Of a DNA stretch of 64,000 nt, positions 1 to 7,818 are shown in pieces. Position 1 is the first letter of the stretch, and every line of letters begins with the position of its first letter. The translations under genes and the position numbers were made by a program. The notes under the pieces are model-generated. The model was not told the DNA's origin, did not search any database, and saw only the letters and a list, made by a program, of their open reading frames with translations. Source of the DNA: Candidatus Limosilactobacillus intestinigallinarum (GTDB lineage: Bacteria > Bacillota > Bacilli > Lactobacillales > Lactobacillaceae); assembly GCA_019117285.1 (NCBI GenBank), contig DXAA01000014.1:1-64000 (forward strand), written 5' to 3'.

Positions 1-153
1 TGAATAGCTCTAAATCAAATTAATTAAGCGAATTGACTTCGCAAATGTTTTGCTTCAAATCACCGAAGTGATTGAAGACCCTACACATTTAGTTCGTCAA
101 AAACTTTGTTCAGTTTTCAAAGGTCTACCATGTTAGCAAAAACTAACAAAGCT
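1..153 (-). other. Leader region of an rRNA operon running leftward
   Basis: Read on the minus strand, this stretch resembles the spacer that precedes 16S rRNA in lactobacilli. It contains a CTTTGAAAACTGAACAAAG element (minus strand, about positions 105-123), followed by AATGTGTAGGGTC and a short inverted repeat around CACTTCGGTG. The mature rRNA itself is not in the window. The assignment comes from remembered resemblance to Lactobacillus rRNA leaders and from the three strong promoters just upstream; a 16S-23S spacer is the less likely alternative. Confidence 0.55.
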
Positions 154-183
154 ATTTTATCACAATTATCAGAAACATGTCAA
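154..183 (-). promoter_or_regulatory. rRNA-type promoter P3
   Basis: On the minus strand -35 TTGACA (178-183) and -10 TAAAAT (154-159) have 18 bp spacing. Stacked promoters each with a consensus -35 fit a stable-RNA operon. Positions 345-530, beyond the three promoters, hold no gene or element that I recognise. Confidence 0.55.
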
Positions 184-230
184 GAACTTTTTAAGAAGTT
201 CGAAGTGCTTAACTGACAAGCGACTTAAAT

Positions 231-259
231 AATATATCATGTCAACGACTAACTGTCAA
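231..259 (-). promoter_or_regulatory. rRNA-type promoter P2
   Basis: On the minus strand -35 TTGACA (254-259) and -10 TATATT (231-236) have 17 bp spacing. It lies about 85 bp downstream of P1 in the direction of transcription. Confidence 0.6.
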
Positions 260-315
260 CAAGCAATTTTAACAAGTTGTTCAAATCATCTTGTCAGGCG
301 TTGACAACGTTAATT

Positions 316-344
316 ACTATACCCTGATCATTATTCATTGTCAA
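316..344 (-). promoter_or_regulatory. rRNA-type promoter P1
   Basis: On the minus strand a perfect -35 TTGACA (339-344) and a -10 TATAGT (316-321) are separated by exactly 17 bp. It is the most upstream of three promoters pointing left toward the presumed rRNA operon. Confidence 0.6.
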
Positions 345-535
345 CAACTTTTTCAACGCTTCAATCGTCATAATCTTGTTTAAACCATTTGATGATTATA
401 AGTAGCGGTTAAAGTTCGGATTGTCCTGATTTGACACGGGTAGATAGCCACTAATATCCCCAACCAATGGCTGAAAAAGCAAACAATAATTTTTCGAGTT
501 TTCTTTCCACCACTTGCCATTTTATGAAGTTATGG

Positions 536-564
536 TTCACAAAAAGCGTTAAACTTGCTAAACT
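536..564 (+). promoter_or_regulatory. Candidate dedA promoter
   Basis: TTCACA (536-541), a 17 bp spacer and TAAACT (559-564) lie 37 bp before the dedA start. The match is moderate and the call rests on position. Confidence 0.35.
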
Positions 565-601
565 CAATTATTGTTAACAATAAAAATAAAAGGAGCAAAA
601 A

Positions 602-1243
602 TTGTCTACTTTAATAGATTTCATCCTCCATATTGATGTTCACCTGATTCAGATCGTTAACCAATTCGGTAATAGTACTTACTTTATTCTGTTGGCGATC
701 GTTTTCATTGAGACCGGAGCGGTCATCATGCCCTTCCTACCGGGGGATTCACTATTATTTGCCGCCAGTGCCCTAGCGGCCGACCCACGGTACCATCTCA
801 ATATTTGGATCTTTGTTTTGACTTTCCTATTTGCATGCTTGGCTGGGGACTCGGTCAACTTCCTAATTGGGCATAAGATCGGAAAAAGCCTGTCTAACCA
901 TTCCCTTTTCGGAAAACTCATCAATAAGGAAAGCCTTGCTAAGGCAGAAGGCTTTTTTGAAAAGCATGGAGCGCCAGCAATTATTCTTGCCCGCTACATG
1001 CCAATCATCCGTACTTTTGCCCCCTTTGCGGCAGCCGGCTCGGGCTTTCCCTACCAGCGATTTATTCGTTACAGTATCATCGGTTGCACGAGCTGGGTAG
1101 CCCTCTGCTGCGCCTGTGGCTACTTCTTTGGTAACCTTCCCTTTGTCCAGGAGCACTTCTCAGTTATCATTCTGGCGATCATCGTTGTGACCCTGATTCC
1201 AGCGGTTGTTGGTTTTATCCGGTCGAAGCTTGAGAAGGCCTAG
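602..1243 (+). CDS. DedA family membrane protein
   Basis: A 213-residue polytopic membrane protein of the DedA/SNARE-associated family. Characterised members act in lipid carrier or phospholipid translocation and membrane homeostasis; the substrate here is unknown. The sequence shows the ETG...PFLPGDS block (about residues 37-50) and the conserved ARYMPIIRTFAPFAAG segment (about 130-145), with strongly hydrophobic segments between and after them. The start is TTG at 602, chosen because AGGAG at 591-595 sits 6 nt upstream and no ATG fits. It is the only plus-strand gene in the first 13 kb, and its last 84 bp overlap the 3' end of the convergent neighbour. Confidence 0.9.
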   Translation: MSTLIDFILHIDVHLIQIVNQFGNSTYFILLAIVFIETGAVIMPFLPGDSLLFAASALAADPRYHLNIWIFVLTFLFACLAGDSVNFLIGHKIGKSLSNHSLFGKLINKESLAKAEGFFEKHGAPAIILARYMPIIRTFAPFAAAGSGFPYQRFIRYSIIGCTSWVALCCACGYFFGNLPFVQEHFSVIILAIIVVTLIPAVVGFIRSKLEKA

Positions 1244-1861
1244 CTGTATTGCTAGCCATCCCCACAGAATCCCTAACAGACCGAGAATGAGGATGACCAG
1301 GATGACCAATAAGTGCCAGAAAAACCGTTCTGGCATCAATAAGATGATTGGATCCCTGTGTGGTACAAAGATCCAGTCATGATTGTGAAACACAAACTGA
1401 TGAAAGTGAATGAAATCTGTGGAGAAGTTAACCAGTGGTAACCACGCCACCATCACTAAAAGATACATCAGCCATTTCAACGGCAAGAGCACGCGTAACA
1501 GCTGCCCTTGCCGTTTTTGTCTGCTTAACAACCGGAGCACCCCAACCAGGCTAATGAACCCCACAGCCTCCCCAATAAGCAGCAGGCGCCGGACATCGCC
1601 AAAATGGTTAATTGCCTGAGTGGTTAATGGGATGTTCCTTAACTGTAATTGCCCCGGCCAGGGTTGTTGAAGGTAAAAGATGAGCCGCCAGTAATCAGCC
1701 CGTACCTGCTGTGGGCTGAGACCAATCTGGCGTTGGGATGGAACGTGGATGAACAATGGTGATAGGTTAACGGTAATAAAAAGGGCAATCCCGATAGCCG
1801 CCAGGACACTCAGCCCCACCGTCACGATTGCTCGTCCCTGTTTATTCAATTTTCCACTCAT
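1160..1861 (-). CDS. TIGR01906-type integral membrane protein
   Basis: A 233-residue membrane protein with hydrophobic segments near residues 12-35, 85-110, 130-150 and 185-215. Length and layout match the uncharacterised family TIGR01906, usually found next to yutD and NagD-type genes in lactic acid bacteria. No function is known. The ATG at 1861 overlaps the end of the upstream HAD gene, suggesting translational coupling. The hydrophilic C-terminal tail (about 27 residues, rich in N, D, Q and R) is encoded opposite the end of dedA, so the two genes overlap tail to tail. The family call is from memory of the conserved neighbourhood. Confidence 0.75.
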   Translation of the reverse strand: MSGKLNKQGRAIVTVGLSVLAAIGIALFITVNLSPLFIHVPSQRQIGLSPQQVRADYWRLIFYLQQPWPGQLQLRNIPLTTQAINHFGDVRRLLLIGEAVGFISLVGVLRLLSRQKRQGQLLRVLLPLKWLMYLLVMVAWLPLVNFSTDFIHFHQFVFHNHDWIFVPHRDPIILLMPERFFWHLLVILVILILGLLGILWGWLAIQLGLLKLRPDKTNNRWNQGHNDDRQNDN

Positions 1862-2615
1862 CAAGGCTTTTTACCGTATGGGTCGGTTGGACCGCCATCT
1901 TGGCAACCTGATCGGGAGTTGACAGCCCCGTGTAGACCAGTAAACTATCCATCCCCGTGTTGATAGCAGCGCGGATATCCGTATTGTAATTATCGCCAAC
2001 CATCACTACCTGATTGCGGTCCAATCCGGTCTTCTGGAGGGCCATCTTCATGATAGTCGCCTCGGGTTTACCAATCATCACTGGTTTTTGCTGGGTAGCA
2101 TACTCAACGAGCTTGATCAGAGAACCAGCACCCGGTACCATCCCCCGTTCGTTAGGCAGGTTACTGTCAGCATTGGTGCCGATGAAGGTCGCACCAGCCC
2201 GAATCAAAAGAACCGCCGTCTCCAGTTTGGCATAGGTCACCTGGGAGTCCAGACCGACTACCACGTAATCGGGATGGTGGTCGGTCAGCTGAAAGTGGTG
2301 CTGTTCCAACGCCGTCCGCAATCCGCTCTCACCAACTACATAGACGCGCCGGTGATCGCCAGCCACCTTATCCAGGTAGTCAGCAGTTGCCAGAGCGGTT
2401 GTATAGACATTGTCAGCCGTCACGTTGATCGCGTGGTTCTCACGGAGGTTATTGGCCACAAACGCCGGTGTTCGTGTGCTGTTGTTAGTCACAAACAGTA
2501 CCGTTTTACCTGCCGCCTGCAGCCGTTTGATGAAACGCGCCGCGGCGGGAATGCGTTTAGTCCCCTTGTAAGTGGTCCCGTCAAGGTCGATAAAGTATCC
2601 CTGATAATCCTTCAT
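1842..2615 (-). CDS. NagD/YutF-type HAD phosphatase (TIGR01457)
   Basis: A 257-residue HAD-superfamily hydrolase of the p-nitrophenyl phosphatase/NagD group. Motif I is FIDLDGTTYKG near residues 8-18 (nucleophile and acid/base aspartates), motif II is VTNNSTR near 42-48, motif III includes GKPEATIMK and motif IV is MVGDNYNTDI near 206-215. The C2 cap expected of this group fits the length. Family members hydrolyse small phosphorylated metabolites; the physiological substrate is not evident. The start ATG at 2615 overlaps the yutD stop by 4 bp (ATGA) with AAGGAG upstream, so the two are co-translated. Confidence 0.9.
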   Translation of the reverse strand: MKDYQGYFIDLDGTTYKGTKRIPAAARFIKRLQAAGKTVLFVTNNSTRTPAFVANNLRENHAINVTADNVYTTALATADYLDKVAGDHRRVYVVGESGLRTALEQHHFQLTDHHPDYVVVGLDSQVTYAKLETAVLLIRAGATFIGTNADSNLPNERGMVPGAGSLIKLVEYATQQKPVMIGKPEATIMKMALQKTGLDRNQVVMVGDNYNTDIRAAINTGMDSLLVYTGLSTPDQVAKMAVQPTHTVKSLDEWKIE

Positions 2616-3145
2616 TTCTTTGCTCCTTGTCGCTTATGAATGACAAACTTCTGTTGGTGGTTACTGGTCTTGACCCGTTCAGCATGCTGGTGATGGCGGT
2701 GACGAACGCTGGGTTGTTTGAGCTTACGCCGCCGTTCCTTGATCACGGGGCTCCGTTTTCCCCGCCGCCGTCGCCGGGGCAGACGGACGTCATCGTTGTG
2801 AATGATGAAGTAGGCACAGCCAAAGTTACAGTCCTCAAAAAGGTAATCCTCGATCGTGTCAACTCCCTGCTCAGGATTATAGTGGGGATTATTCTTCGCG
2901 TAGAAGCCCTTAAGGCGGAGTTGCTCATAGCCCCAGTCGCCGACAATATAATCATACTTGCTGAGAATATTACTAAAGCGCTTGGCCAGCTCACCCCCGT
3001 CAAAGCCGTCCCGGTATTCCTTGACCAGTTCGTAAGGATGACCGTTCAAGGTAAAGTGCTCGTGGTCCTGGGCAGCGAAGTGGTACAGGTCCGCGCGTTG
3101 TTCCTCCCGCTGGTCAATATAGTCTTGTATCTTTGCTCGGTTCAT
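2612..3145 (-). CDS. yutD: YutD family protein
   Basis: A 177-residue cytosolic protein. The N-terminal 110 residues match the conserved YutD domain (for example HPYELVKEYRDGFD, SKYDYIVGDWGYEQLRLKGFY and FEDCNFGCAYFIIHN). The last 55-60 residues are extremely basic, with runs of Arg, Lys and His. The function of the family is unknown; the basic tail suggests nucleic-acid contact, which is inference. It is the first gene of the yutD-HAD-membrane protein operon, with AAAAGGGG ahead of ATG 3145. Confidence 0.85.
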   Translation of the reverse strand: MNRAKIQDYIDQREEQRADLYHFAAQDHEHFTLNGHPYELVKEYRDGFDGGELAKRFSNILSKYDYIVGDWGYEQLRLKGFYAKNNPHYNPEQGVDTIEDYLFEDCNFGCAYFIIHNDDVRLPRRRRRGKRSPVIKERRRKLKQPSVRHRHHQHAERVKTSNHQQKFVIHKRQGAKK

Positions 3146-3194
3146 CCGGATTCCCCTTTTTAAAATTTATCTTTATCAATCATAACACAAGTGG

Positions 3195-3803
3195 TCACTG
3201 CCGCTTGGCAAAGTCCACCGCCTTACCCTCAACCATCTGCTCAACCTCGGGGAAACTTAGTGGTTCACCAAACGCTGGCTTTGGTGATAGATAGTCTAAC
3301 TCGGGACTATCAACGCCCACGTTGATGTTCTCCTTGACCGGCACAGCGTAGTGATGGATGTGGCCGTGAAGGTTGACAATTTGTGGGGCAATTCCCAGCA
3401 TCATGGGGTAGTGGGTCAGGTAGTACTGGCGGTGATCGTACTTCAACAAGACGCCAACGTCATGGAAGCGGAACTTGGGGGCACCACCGAAATCATAGTT
3501 ATGCGCCGCAAGATACTTGAAGAGGGCCCGGCTATCGTGGTTTCCCTTGACCAGAATCAGGTGGCCATTGAGCTCATTTAAGACCTCGAGAACCGCTGCA
3601 TAGGACCGTTTCGCCGGCTTGGTGAAGTAAAGGGCAATGTCGCCGAGGTGGTAGACCGTGTCGTCTGTCCCCACCTTGGCGTTCCAATGGTCAATGATGG
3701 TCTGATTCATCACCTGAACGTTAGGAAAAGGTCGCGGGGCGAAATCATCGACCCCCAGCAGATCACTGTGAAAGAAATGGGTATCAGCTGTTACAAATTG
3801 CAT
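3195..3803 (-). CDS. Calcineurin-like metallophosphoesterase
   Basis: A 202-residue cytosolic phosphoesterase with the five metal-binding motifs of the family: TADTHF near residue 5, HLGDIAL near 56, KGNHDS near 90, THYPM near 130 and LHGHIHH near 145. The spacing fits the small prokaryotic subgroup with a GNHD core. The substrate is unknown. The start ATG 3803 follows GAAGGTG. A TATAAT at about 3822-3827 just upstream could be its -10, but no good -35 is visible. The gene stands alone between a bidirectional terminator and the yutD operon. Confidence 0.85.
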   Translation of the reverse strand: MQFVTADTHFFHSDLLGVDDFAPRPFPNVQVMNQTIIDHWNAKVGTDDTVYHLGDIALYFTKPAKRSYAAVLEVLNELNGHLILVKGNHDSRALFKYLAAHNYDFGGAPKFRFHDVGVLLKYDHRQYYLTHYPMMLGIAPQIVNLHGHIHHYAVPVKENINVGVDSPELDYLSPKPAFGEPLSFPEVEQMVEGKAVDFAKRQ

Positions 3804-3830
3804 TCAATCACCTTCTCGCTTTCATTATAC

Positions 3831-3873
3831 AAAATAACCTAAGACTGGTTGATTCCCAATCTTAGGTTATTTT
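3831..3873. terminator. Terminator after ackA, possibly bidirectional
   Basis: A near-perfect hairpin with 14 bp arms, AAAATAACCTAAGA and TCTTAGGTTATTTT, and U-rich flanks on both sides. It lies 20 bp past the ackA stop on the minus strand. Confidence 0.7.
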
Positions 3874-3892
3874 ACTTGACAGTATTCGACAA

Positions 3893-5095
3893 TTACTTGC
3901 CCTGTTCCTTCTTCAGACGTTCGATGTCCCGCACAATCATCAGCTCTTCGTTGGTTGGGATCAACAGGGTCTTGATCTTGGCGTCCGGTGTGGACAGGTC
4001 ACGTTCAACCCCGTGGCACTTGTTCTTTTCCTGGTCAATCTTGATTCCAAAGTAAGCCAGCTTGTCGGTAACCATCTTCCGAACCGGGATACTGTTTTCA
4101 CCAACTCCGGCCGTGAAGACGATCGCATCGGCACCACCCATTTCGGCGATATAGGCACCAACGTAGCGAACAATTCGGTTAACGTACATGTCGAGGGCCA
4201 GTTGAGCCTGGTCGTTACCCTTGTCGGCAGCGGCCAGAATGTCCCGCATATCTGGTGAGAGCTGAGAAATACCCAACAAACCGGACTTGTGATTCAGAAT
4301 GTTGATCATCTCTTGTGAGGAAACTCCCAGCTTTTCCTGGACAAAGGCGACCAGGGATGGGTCAACATCCCCAGAACGAGTTGCCATCGTGATCCCGGCC
4401 AGTGGTGAGAAGCCCATTGAGGTATCAAAGGACTTGCCACCCTTAACAGCCGTGATGGAGGCACCAGCCCCGATGTGCATCGTGATCAGCTTAAGGTCTT
4501 CCAGCGGCTTGCCCAGCATGGCAGCGGCCCGACCGGCAACGTAACGGTGGCTGGTCCCGTGGGCACCATACTTCCGGGCACCGTACTTTTCATACCATTC
4601 GTAAGGAACACTGTAGAGGGCATTCATCTTTGGCATGTTGACGTGGAAGGAGGTGTCAAAAACTGCAACCGCAAAGGCGTTTGGTAATACCTTCCGGAAG
4701 GCCTTGATCCCGATCAATTCAGCTGGGTCGTGAAGAGGAGCGTATTCGGATAACTCGTCAATCTTCTTGATGACATCATCATTGATAACGGCAGAATCCT
4801 TGAAGAATTCACCACCGGCAACGACTCGGTGGCCGACCGCTGTGATTTCGTCATAGCTCTTAACGATCCCTAAATCAATCAGTTGATCCAACAAGTAGTT
4901 AACGGCTGCCCCGTGGTCGGCAAATGGCTTTTCGTCTTCGTGCTTCTGGCCGTTACCATACTTGATTTTGGCATGGCCCATTTTTTCACCAATCCGTTCG
5001 ATGGTTCCCTCGGCAACCACGTCCTCACTTGGCATATCGAATAACTTAAACTTTAACGTTGAACTACCTGCGTTAACGGCAATTGTTTTTGACAT
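3893..5095 (-). CDS. ackA: Acetate kinase
   Basis: A 400-residue acetate kinase that interconverts acetyl phosphate plus ADP with acetate plus ATP. In heterofermenters it provides the ATP step of the phosphoketolase pathway. N-terminal VNAGSSTLKFKLF, the VFDTSFH block, the HIGAGAS phosphate loop near 208 and the FTAGVGEN signature near 325 are all present, and the length is standard. It lies 15 bp downstream of the YtxK-type methyltransferase, the usual arrangement behind comG in Bacilli. AAAGGAG precedes ATG 5095. No cre site is visible in the short gap, so expression probably relies on upstream promoters. Confidence 0.97.
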   Translation of the reverse strand: MSKTIAVNAGSSTLKFKLFDMPSEDVVAEGTIERIGEKMGHAKIKYGNGQKHEDEKPFADHGAAVNYLLDQLIDLGIVKSYDEITAVGHRVVAGGEFFKDSAVINDDVIKKIDELSEYAPLHDPAELIGIKAFRKVLPNAFAVAVFDTSFHVNMPKMNALYSVPYEWYEKYGARKYGAHGTSHRYVAGRAAAMLGKPLEDLKLITMHIGAGASITAVKGGKSFDTSMGFSPLAGITMATRSGDVDPSLVAFVQEKLGVSSQEMINILNHKSGLLGISQLSPDMRDILAAADKGNDQAQLALDMYVNRIVRYVGAYIAEMGGADAIVFTAGVGENSIPVRKMVTDKLAYFGIKIDQEKNKCHGVERDLSTPDAKIKTLLIPTNEELMIVRDIERLKKEQGK

Positions 5096-5110
5096 TATAA
5101 ACTGTCTCCT

Positions 5111-6121
5111 TTATTGATTTAAATTCGTGGCAACCCAATGATCGATTTCACTTACAAAGGCACCGAACGCCTTGGTCTCCTTAAATGATGGGAATTCCCC
5201 CAGGAGGACCTTCGCTGCCTGCTTACTACCGCCACCCTGACGCTGCAACAGAAGGATGGCCTTCTGAGCAGCCGGATTGGCAAATAGCTCGGCAGGAAGA
5301 TTAACAAGTCCCTGTAAATGAGCGACCGATTGGATCCACTTGACAAATGACTGTGATTCCTTGGTTTGGAACAGGTTGCTTGGCACCAGGAACACCCCAA
5401 AGCCACCCGGCCGGAGGTAGTTCATCGACTGCTCAATCAACAGGTGGTGAATATAGGAATGGCCTTCCTTAGCCCGGGTCTGGTAGTTTTTGGTGTTTTG
5501 ATCTAACGGATAGTAACCAATCGGGAGGTCCGCTACCGCCAGATCACACTGCGGAATATCCAGGGCGTTGATGGCATCCTGATGATACAGGTCGACGTCC
5601 AGCTTCTGCAGGGCGACGCTCGCACTAGCAACCTCTAGCATTGCGGAATCGTTGTCGATCCCATAGCCGTGGATTGGTTCCTTGCTGGCCTTTTGCAACT
5701 GGTTAATGACCGTTGTCAATAGGTTAGCGGTCCCCACCGCCGGATCAAAGATCGTGTATGGCCGGTTGATCTTCGTTACCTTTTCGATTAGAAAAGCCAT
5801 CAAAAAGCCGATCGTATCTGGTGTCATCTGGTGGTTAGCTTGAATGGCATCCTTACGAATCACCTTCAAGAAACTCAGCTGAACCAACTGACGAAGGGTC
5901 TCAGGATCGGCATCAGCAATATCAAGCTGCTGGTAAATGTCCTTCAACTTCGCGACCGTTGCCGGATCCGGCACCCCGTCTTCGACCTGAACCTCATCAT
6001 CAATGACGTTCTCAATATTCTCGAGCATGGCATCCAGGTAAGAACTGCGCAGTGCTGACTGCAGGATCTCCGTCGCCTGGTCAAACAATTGAAATAATTG
6101 TTGTGGTGTTTGCTGTGCCAG
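5111..6121 (-). CDS. YtxK-type class I SAM-dependent methyltransferase
   Basis: A roughly 336-residue Rossmann-fold methyltransferase related to N6-adenine DNA methylases, of the YtxK group that sits between comG and ackA. The SAM motif DPAVGTANLL is near residue 122. The catalytic-type tetrapeptide reads ADLPIGYYP rather than NPPY, so the target amino-group chemistry is uncertain. The start is odd: no ATG or GTG fits. A strong TCACCTCC complement (GGAGGTGA, 6128-6135) stands 6 nt before an in-frame CTG at 6121, whereas the next candidate, TTG at 6088, has no ribosome site. The call takes the CTG. The role is unknown. Confidence 0.85.
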   Translation of the reverse strand: MAQQTPQQLFQLFDQATEILQSALRSSYLDAMLENIENVIDDEVQVEDGVPDPATVAKLKDIYQQLDIADADPETLRQLVQLSFLKVIRKDAIQANHQMTPDTIGFLMAFLIEKVTKINRPYTIFDPAVGTANLLTTVINQLQKASKEPIHGYGIDNDSAMLEVASASVALQKLDVDLYHQDAINALDIPQCDLAVADLPIGYYPLDQNTKNYQTRAKEGHSYIHHLLIEQSMNYLRPGGFGVFLVPSNLFQTKESQSFVKWIQSVAHLQGLVNLPAELFANPAAQKAILLLQRQGGGSKQAAKVLLGEFPSFKETKAFGAFVSEIDHWVATNLNQ

Positions 6122-6212
6122 TGTTGGTCACCTCCATTAGGTTACAATCATTCCACTTAATAGTTTACCGATTATACCCGATAAATTCAAGAATCCGCCA
6201 TTCGCTAAACAA

Positions 6213-6425
6213 TTATTTTTTATTTGCCAAATTATGCGCCGCCTCCCGGAGAAACTGCCGAGCCAATTGGTCTTCAATCGCCCACTGCTCGCTGTAATAG
6301 TGGTATTGCCAGACCACCGCAAGGCAGATAATCGTCAGGACAATCATCCCCGTCAGCAGGGCATAGCCGGACCGCTTACTCTTGATAAAATTGAATAATT
6401 CCCGCCAGTCTTTCACCATTCTCAC
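6213..6425 (-). CDS. comGG: ComGG-like minor pseudopilin
   Basis: A 70-residue protein with a short basic N-terminus, then SGYALLTGMIVLTII, a hydrophobic helix like that of type IV pilins near residues 18-40. The glutamate normally at position +5 of the mature pilin is missing (Thr instead), which is common for ComGG. It is the last gene of the comG operon. The GTG at 6425 follows GGAGGTGA by 3 nt, and the gene overlaps comGF by 50 bp. Identity rests on position and the pilin-like helix rather than sequence conservation. Confidence 0.7.
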   Translation of the reverse strand: MRMVKDWRELFNFIKSKRSGYALLTGMIVLTIICLAVVWQYHYYSEQWAIEDQLARQFLREAAHNLANKK

Positions 6426-6807
6426 GGGTCACCTCCACCAAAACACGTTGACCGGGCAACTGAGTGAAACGATACGCCTTTCCCTGAATACCATCCAGCA
6501 GAGGCAAGTAGCCGCCCCGCTCCACCGCGGTCAGATACATGACACGACGGCCTTGCAGGGTATAATTCAGACCCGTCCGCGGACTATAGACCCGCACCGC
6601 TGTCCCACTGACGTGTCTTAGGACAAAGTGGTGACTGTCAGCCTCCATCTCCTTCAGGAAGACGTACCAGTCAACCGGGTGATCCAGGGAATGTCGTTCG
6701 CTATTGGTAAGGGCTGTCATGCCCCAGCCGGCTAGCATCAGCGTTATCGCGGTAATCAGCAAGGCCATGATACACTCAATAATAGTAAAGCCGGTCATTT
6801 TCTTCAT
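6376..6807 (-). CDS. comGF: ComGF minor pseudopilin
   Basis: A 143-residue minor pseudopilin for DNA uptake. The prepilin peptidase site G-FTIIE near residues 6-11 precedes a hydrophobic helix. The C-terminal beta-rich part carries GLNYTLQGRRVMYLT, typical of ComGF. It would be processed by ComC and enter the competence pseudopilus across the cell wall. The ATG at 6807 overlaps the comGE stop as ATGA, so translation is coupled. Intact. Confidence 0.85.
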   Translation of the reverse strand: MKKMTGFTIIECIMALLITAITLMLAGWGMTALTNSERHSLDHPVDWYVFLKEMEADSHHFVLRHVSGTAVRVYSPRTGLNYTLQGRRVMYLTAVERGGYLPLLDGIQGKAYRFTQLPGQRVLVEVTRENGERLAGIIQFYQE

Positions 6808-7094
6808 CTTCGTAATAACACCACCAATCGCTGACCATGGAAAACTGCGATGCGCCCGGAATCCGCCGTGGCCCGGTAGCCCTGGCGTTCAATAATGGCT
6901 GGCCGGCCCGTGGCCCGAAACTGATCGCTACTCTCCTTGGCCAGCCGGGCCTCCATCAGCCTGCCGTCGTGACGGACCTGCTGGCGGGTCAGTTGCTGCT
7001 GGCTGGTTAGCAGGGTCACGATGCCCAACGTCACCACCGCCAGGGCGAGGATGCTATCGGCCATCACGAAGGCCCTAATTCGGTACTTTTTCAA
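6804..7094 (-). CDS. comGE: ComGE-like minor pseudopilin
   Basis: A 96-residue pilin-like protein. After a basic start the helix begins RAFVMADSILALAVV. The usual G-F-x-x-x-E cleavage motif is degenerate, with Ala before Phe and Asp in place of Glu, as seen in ComGE of other lactic bacteria. The start is TTG at 7094 with GGAGG 8 nt upstream. It overlaps comGD by 20 bp and comGF by 4 bp. The order within comG supports the name. Confidence 0.75.
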   Translation of the reverse strand: MKKYRIRAFVMADSILALAVVTLGIVTLLTSQQQLTRQQVRHDGRLMEARLAKESSDQFRATGRPAIIERQGYRATADSGRIAVFHGQRLVVLLRR

Positions 7095-7503
7095 GACGGT
7101 AACCTCCCCACGCTAGTTGGATCTTCATCAAGTAACCGCAACGATGCCGACGGGACGCAAAATGAAGTGTCCGCGGTGCGGTGTAACCCGTGTCATCAAT
7201 CACAATCATGTCAAACGGTTCGACCTCTAGTGTCGATGGAATGTCCAGGTAGGTATGGTGATCATCCCGCGTAAACCTAATCCGCTGGGTTTCCGGGCAA
7301 TAGTCAATCAAGGTCGACTGGTGGTGGACCTGGGCCGCCACCTGCGCCGCCCGCCAATTCTGTCGCATGCCATGCCAAAATTGCTGTTCCCCGATCGCCT
7401 GTCTACTCGGTTGAAAACTTGGTGTCAACAGCAGGTAGATAGCCGCAACTATTCCCAACACCACAATCATCTCGACACTGGTAAAGGCCGCCTGCTTCTT
7501 CAT
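7075..7503 (-). CDS. comGD: ComGD minor pseudopilin
   Basis: A 142-residue minor pseudopilin. The cleavage site is A-FTSVE near residues 6-11, with Ala at -1 in place of Gly, a variant also known in streptococcal ComGD. A hydrophobic helix (MIVVLGIVAAIYLLL) follows. ATG 7503 overlaps the comGC stop as ATGA. It should assemble with the other ComG pilins on the outer face of the membrane. Confidence 0.85.
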   Translation of the reverse strand: MKKQAAFTSVEMIVVLGIVAAIYLLLTPSFQPSRQAIGEQQFWHGMRQNWRAAQVAAQVHHQSTLIDYCPETQRIRFTRDDHHTYLDIPSTLEVEPFDMIVIDDTGYTAPRTLHFASRRHRCGYLMKIQLAWGGYRLEKVPN

Positions 7504-7817
7504 CGCCGGACCGCCTTCCCATTAACGATGGCGATATGCTCCTTCTTAGCCTTCTGCACCTGGGCTGCCGTCAGGTAGTCTTGCTGGCGAAGCTGATCCA
7601 GACTGACGTTGGCACTGCCCGTCTCGTTTTCATAGGCGTCAACCTGGGTCTGAACAACCGCAACCATCGCATTCTGGTGGATGCGGGTAGCGTTTTTCCG
7701 CTGCTGGGCTAGGTTGGGCAAGATAATCAGGATCAGCAGGCTGATGATAAACAACACAATCGACATTTCCAGGAGGGTAAAGCCCGCCTGTTTCTTCCGT
7801 AAATACTTTTTCACCAT
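7500..7817 (-). CDS. comGC: ComGC major pseudopilin
   Basis: A 105-residue major competence pilin. The canonical prepilin motif KQAGFTLLEM is near residues 9-18, followed by a 20-residue hydrophobic helix and a short C-terminal domain, the standard ComGC size. Start ATG 7817 is preferred over an in-frame TTG at 7826 because GGGGG is 9 nt upstream of the ATG. The start lies against the comGB stop, implying coupled translation. Confidence 0.93.
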   Translation of the reverse strand: MVKKYLRKKQAGFTLLEMSIVLFIISLLILIILPNLAQQRKNATRIHQNAMVAVVQTQVDAYENETGSANVSLDQLRQQDYLTAAQVQKAKKEHIAIVNGKAVRR

Positions 7818-7818
7818 G

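Noticed and set aside
1-153. A tRNA or 5S rRNA gene at the left edge
   Set aside because: No cloverleaf or 5S sequence is visible; the stretch looks like an rRNA operon leader only.
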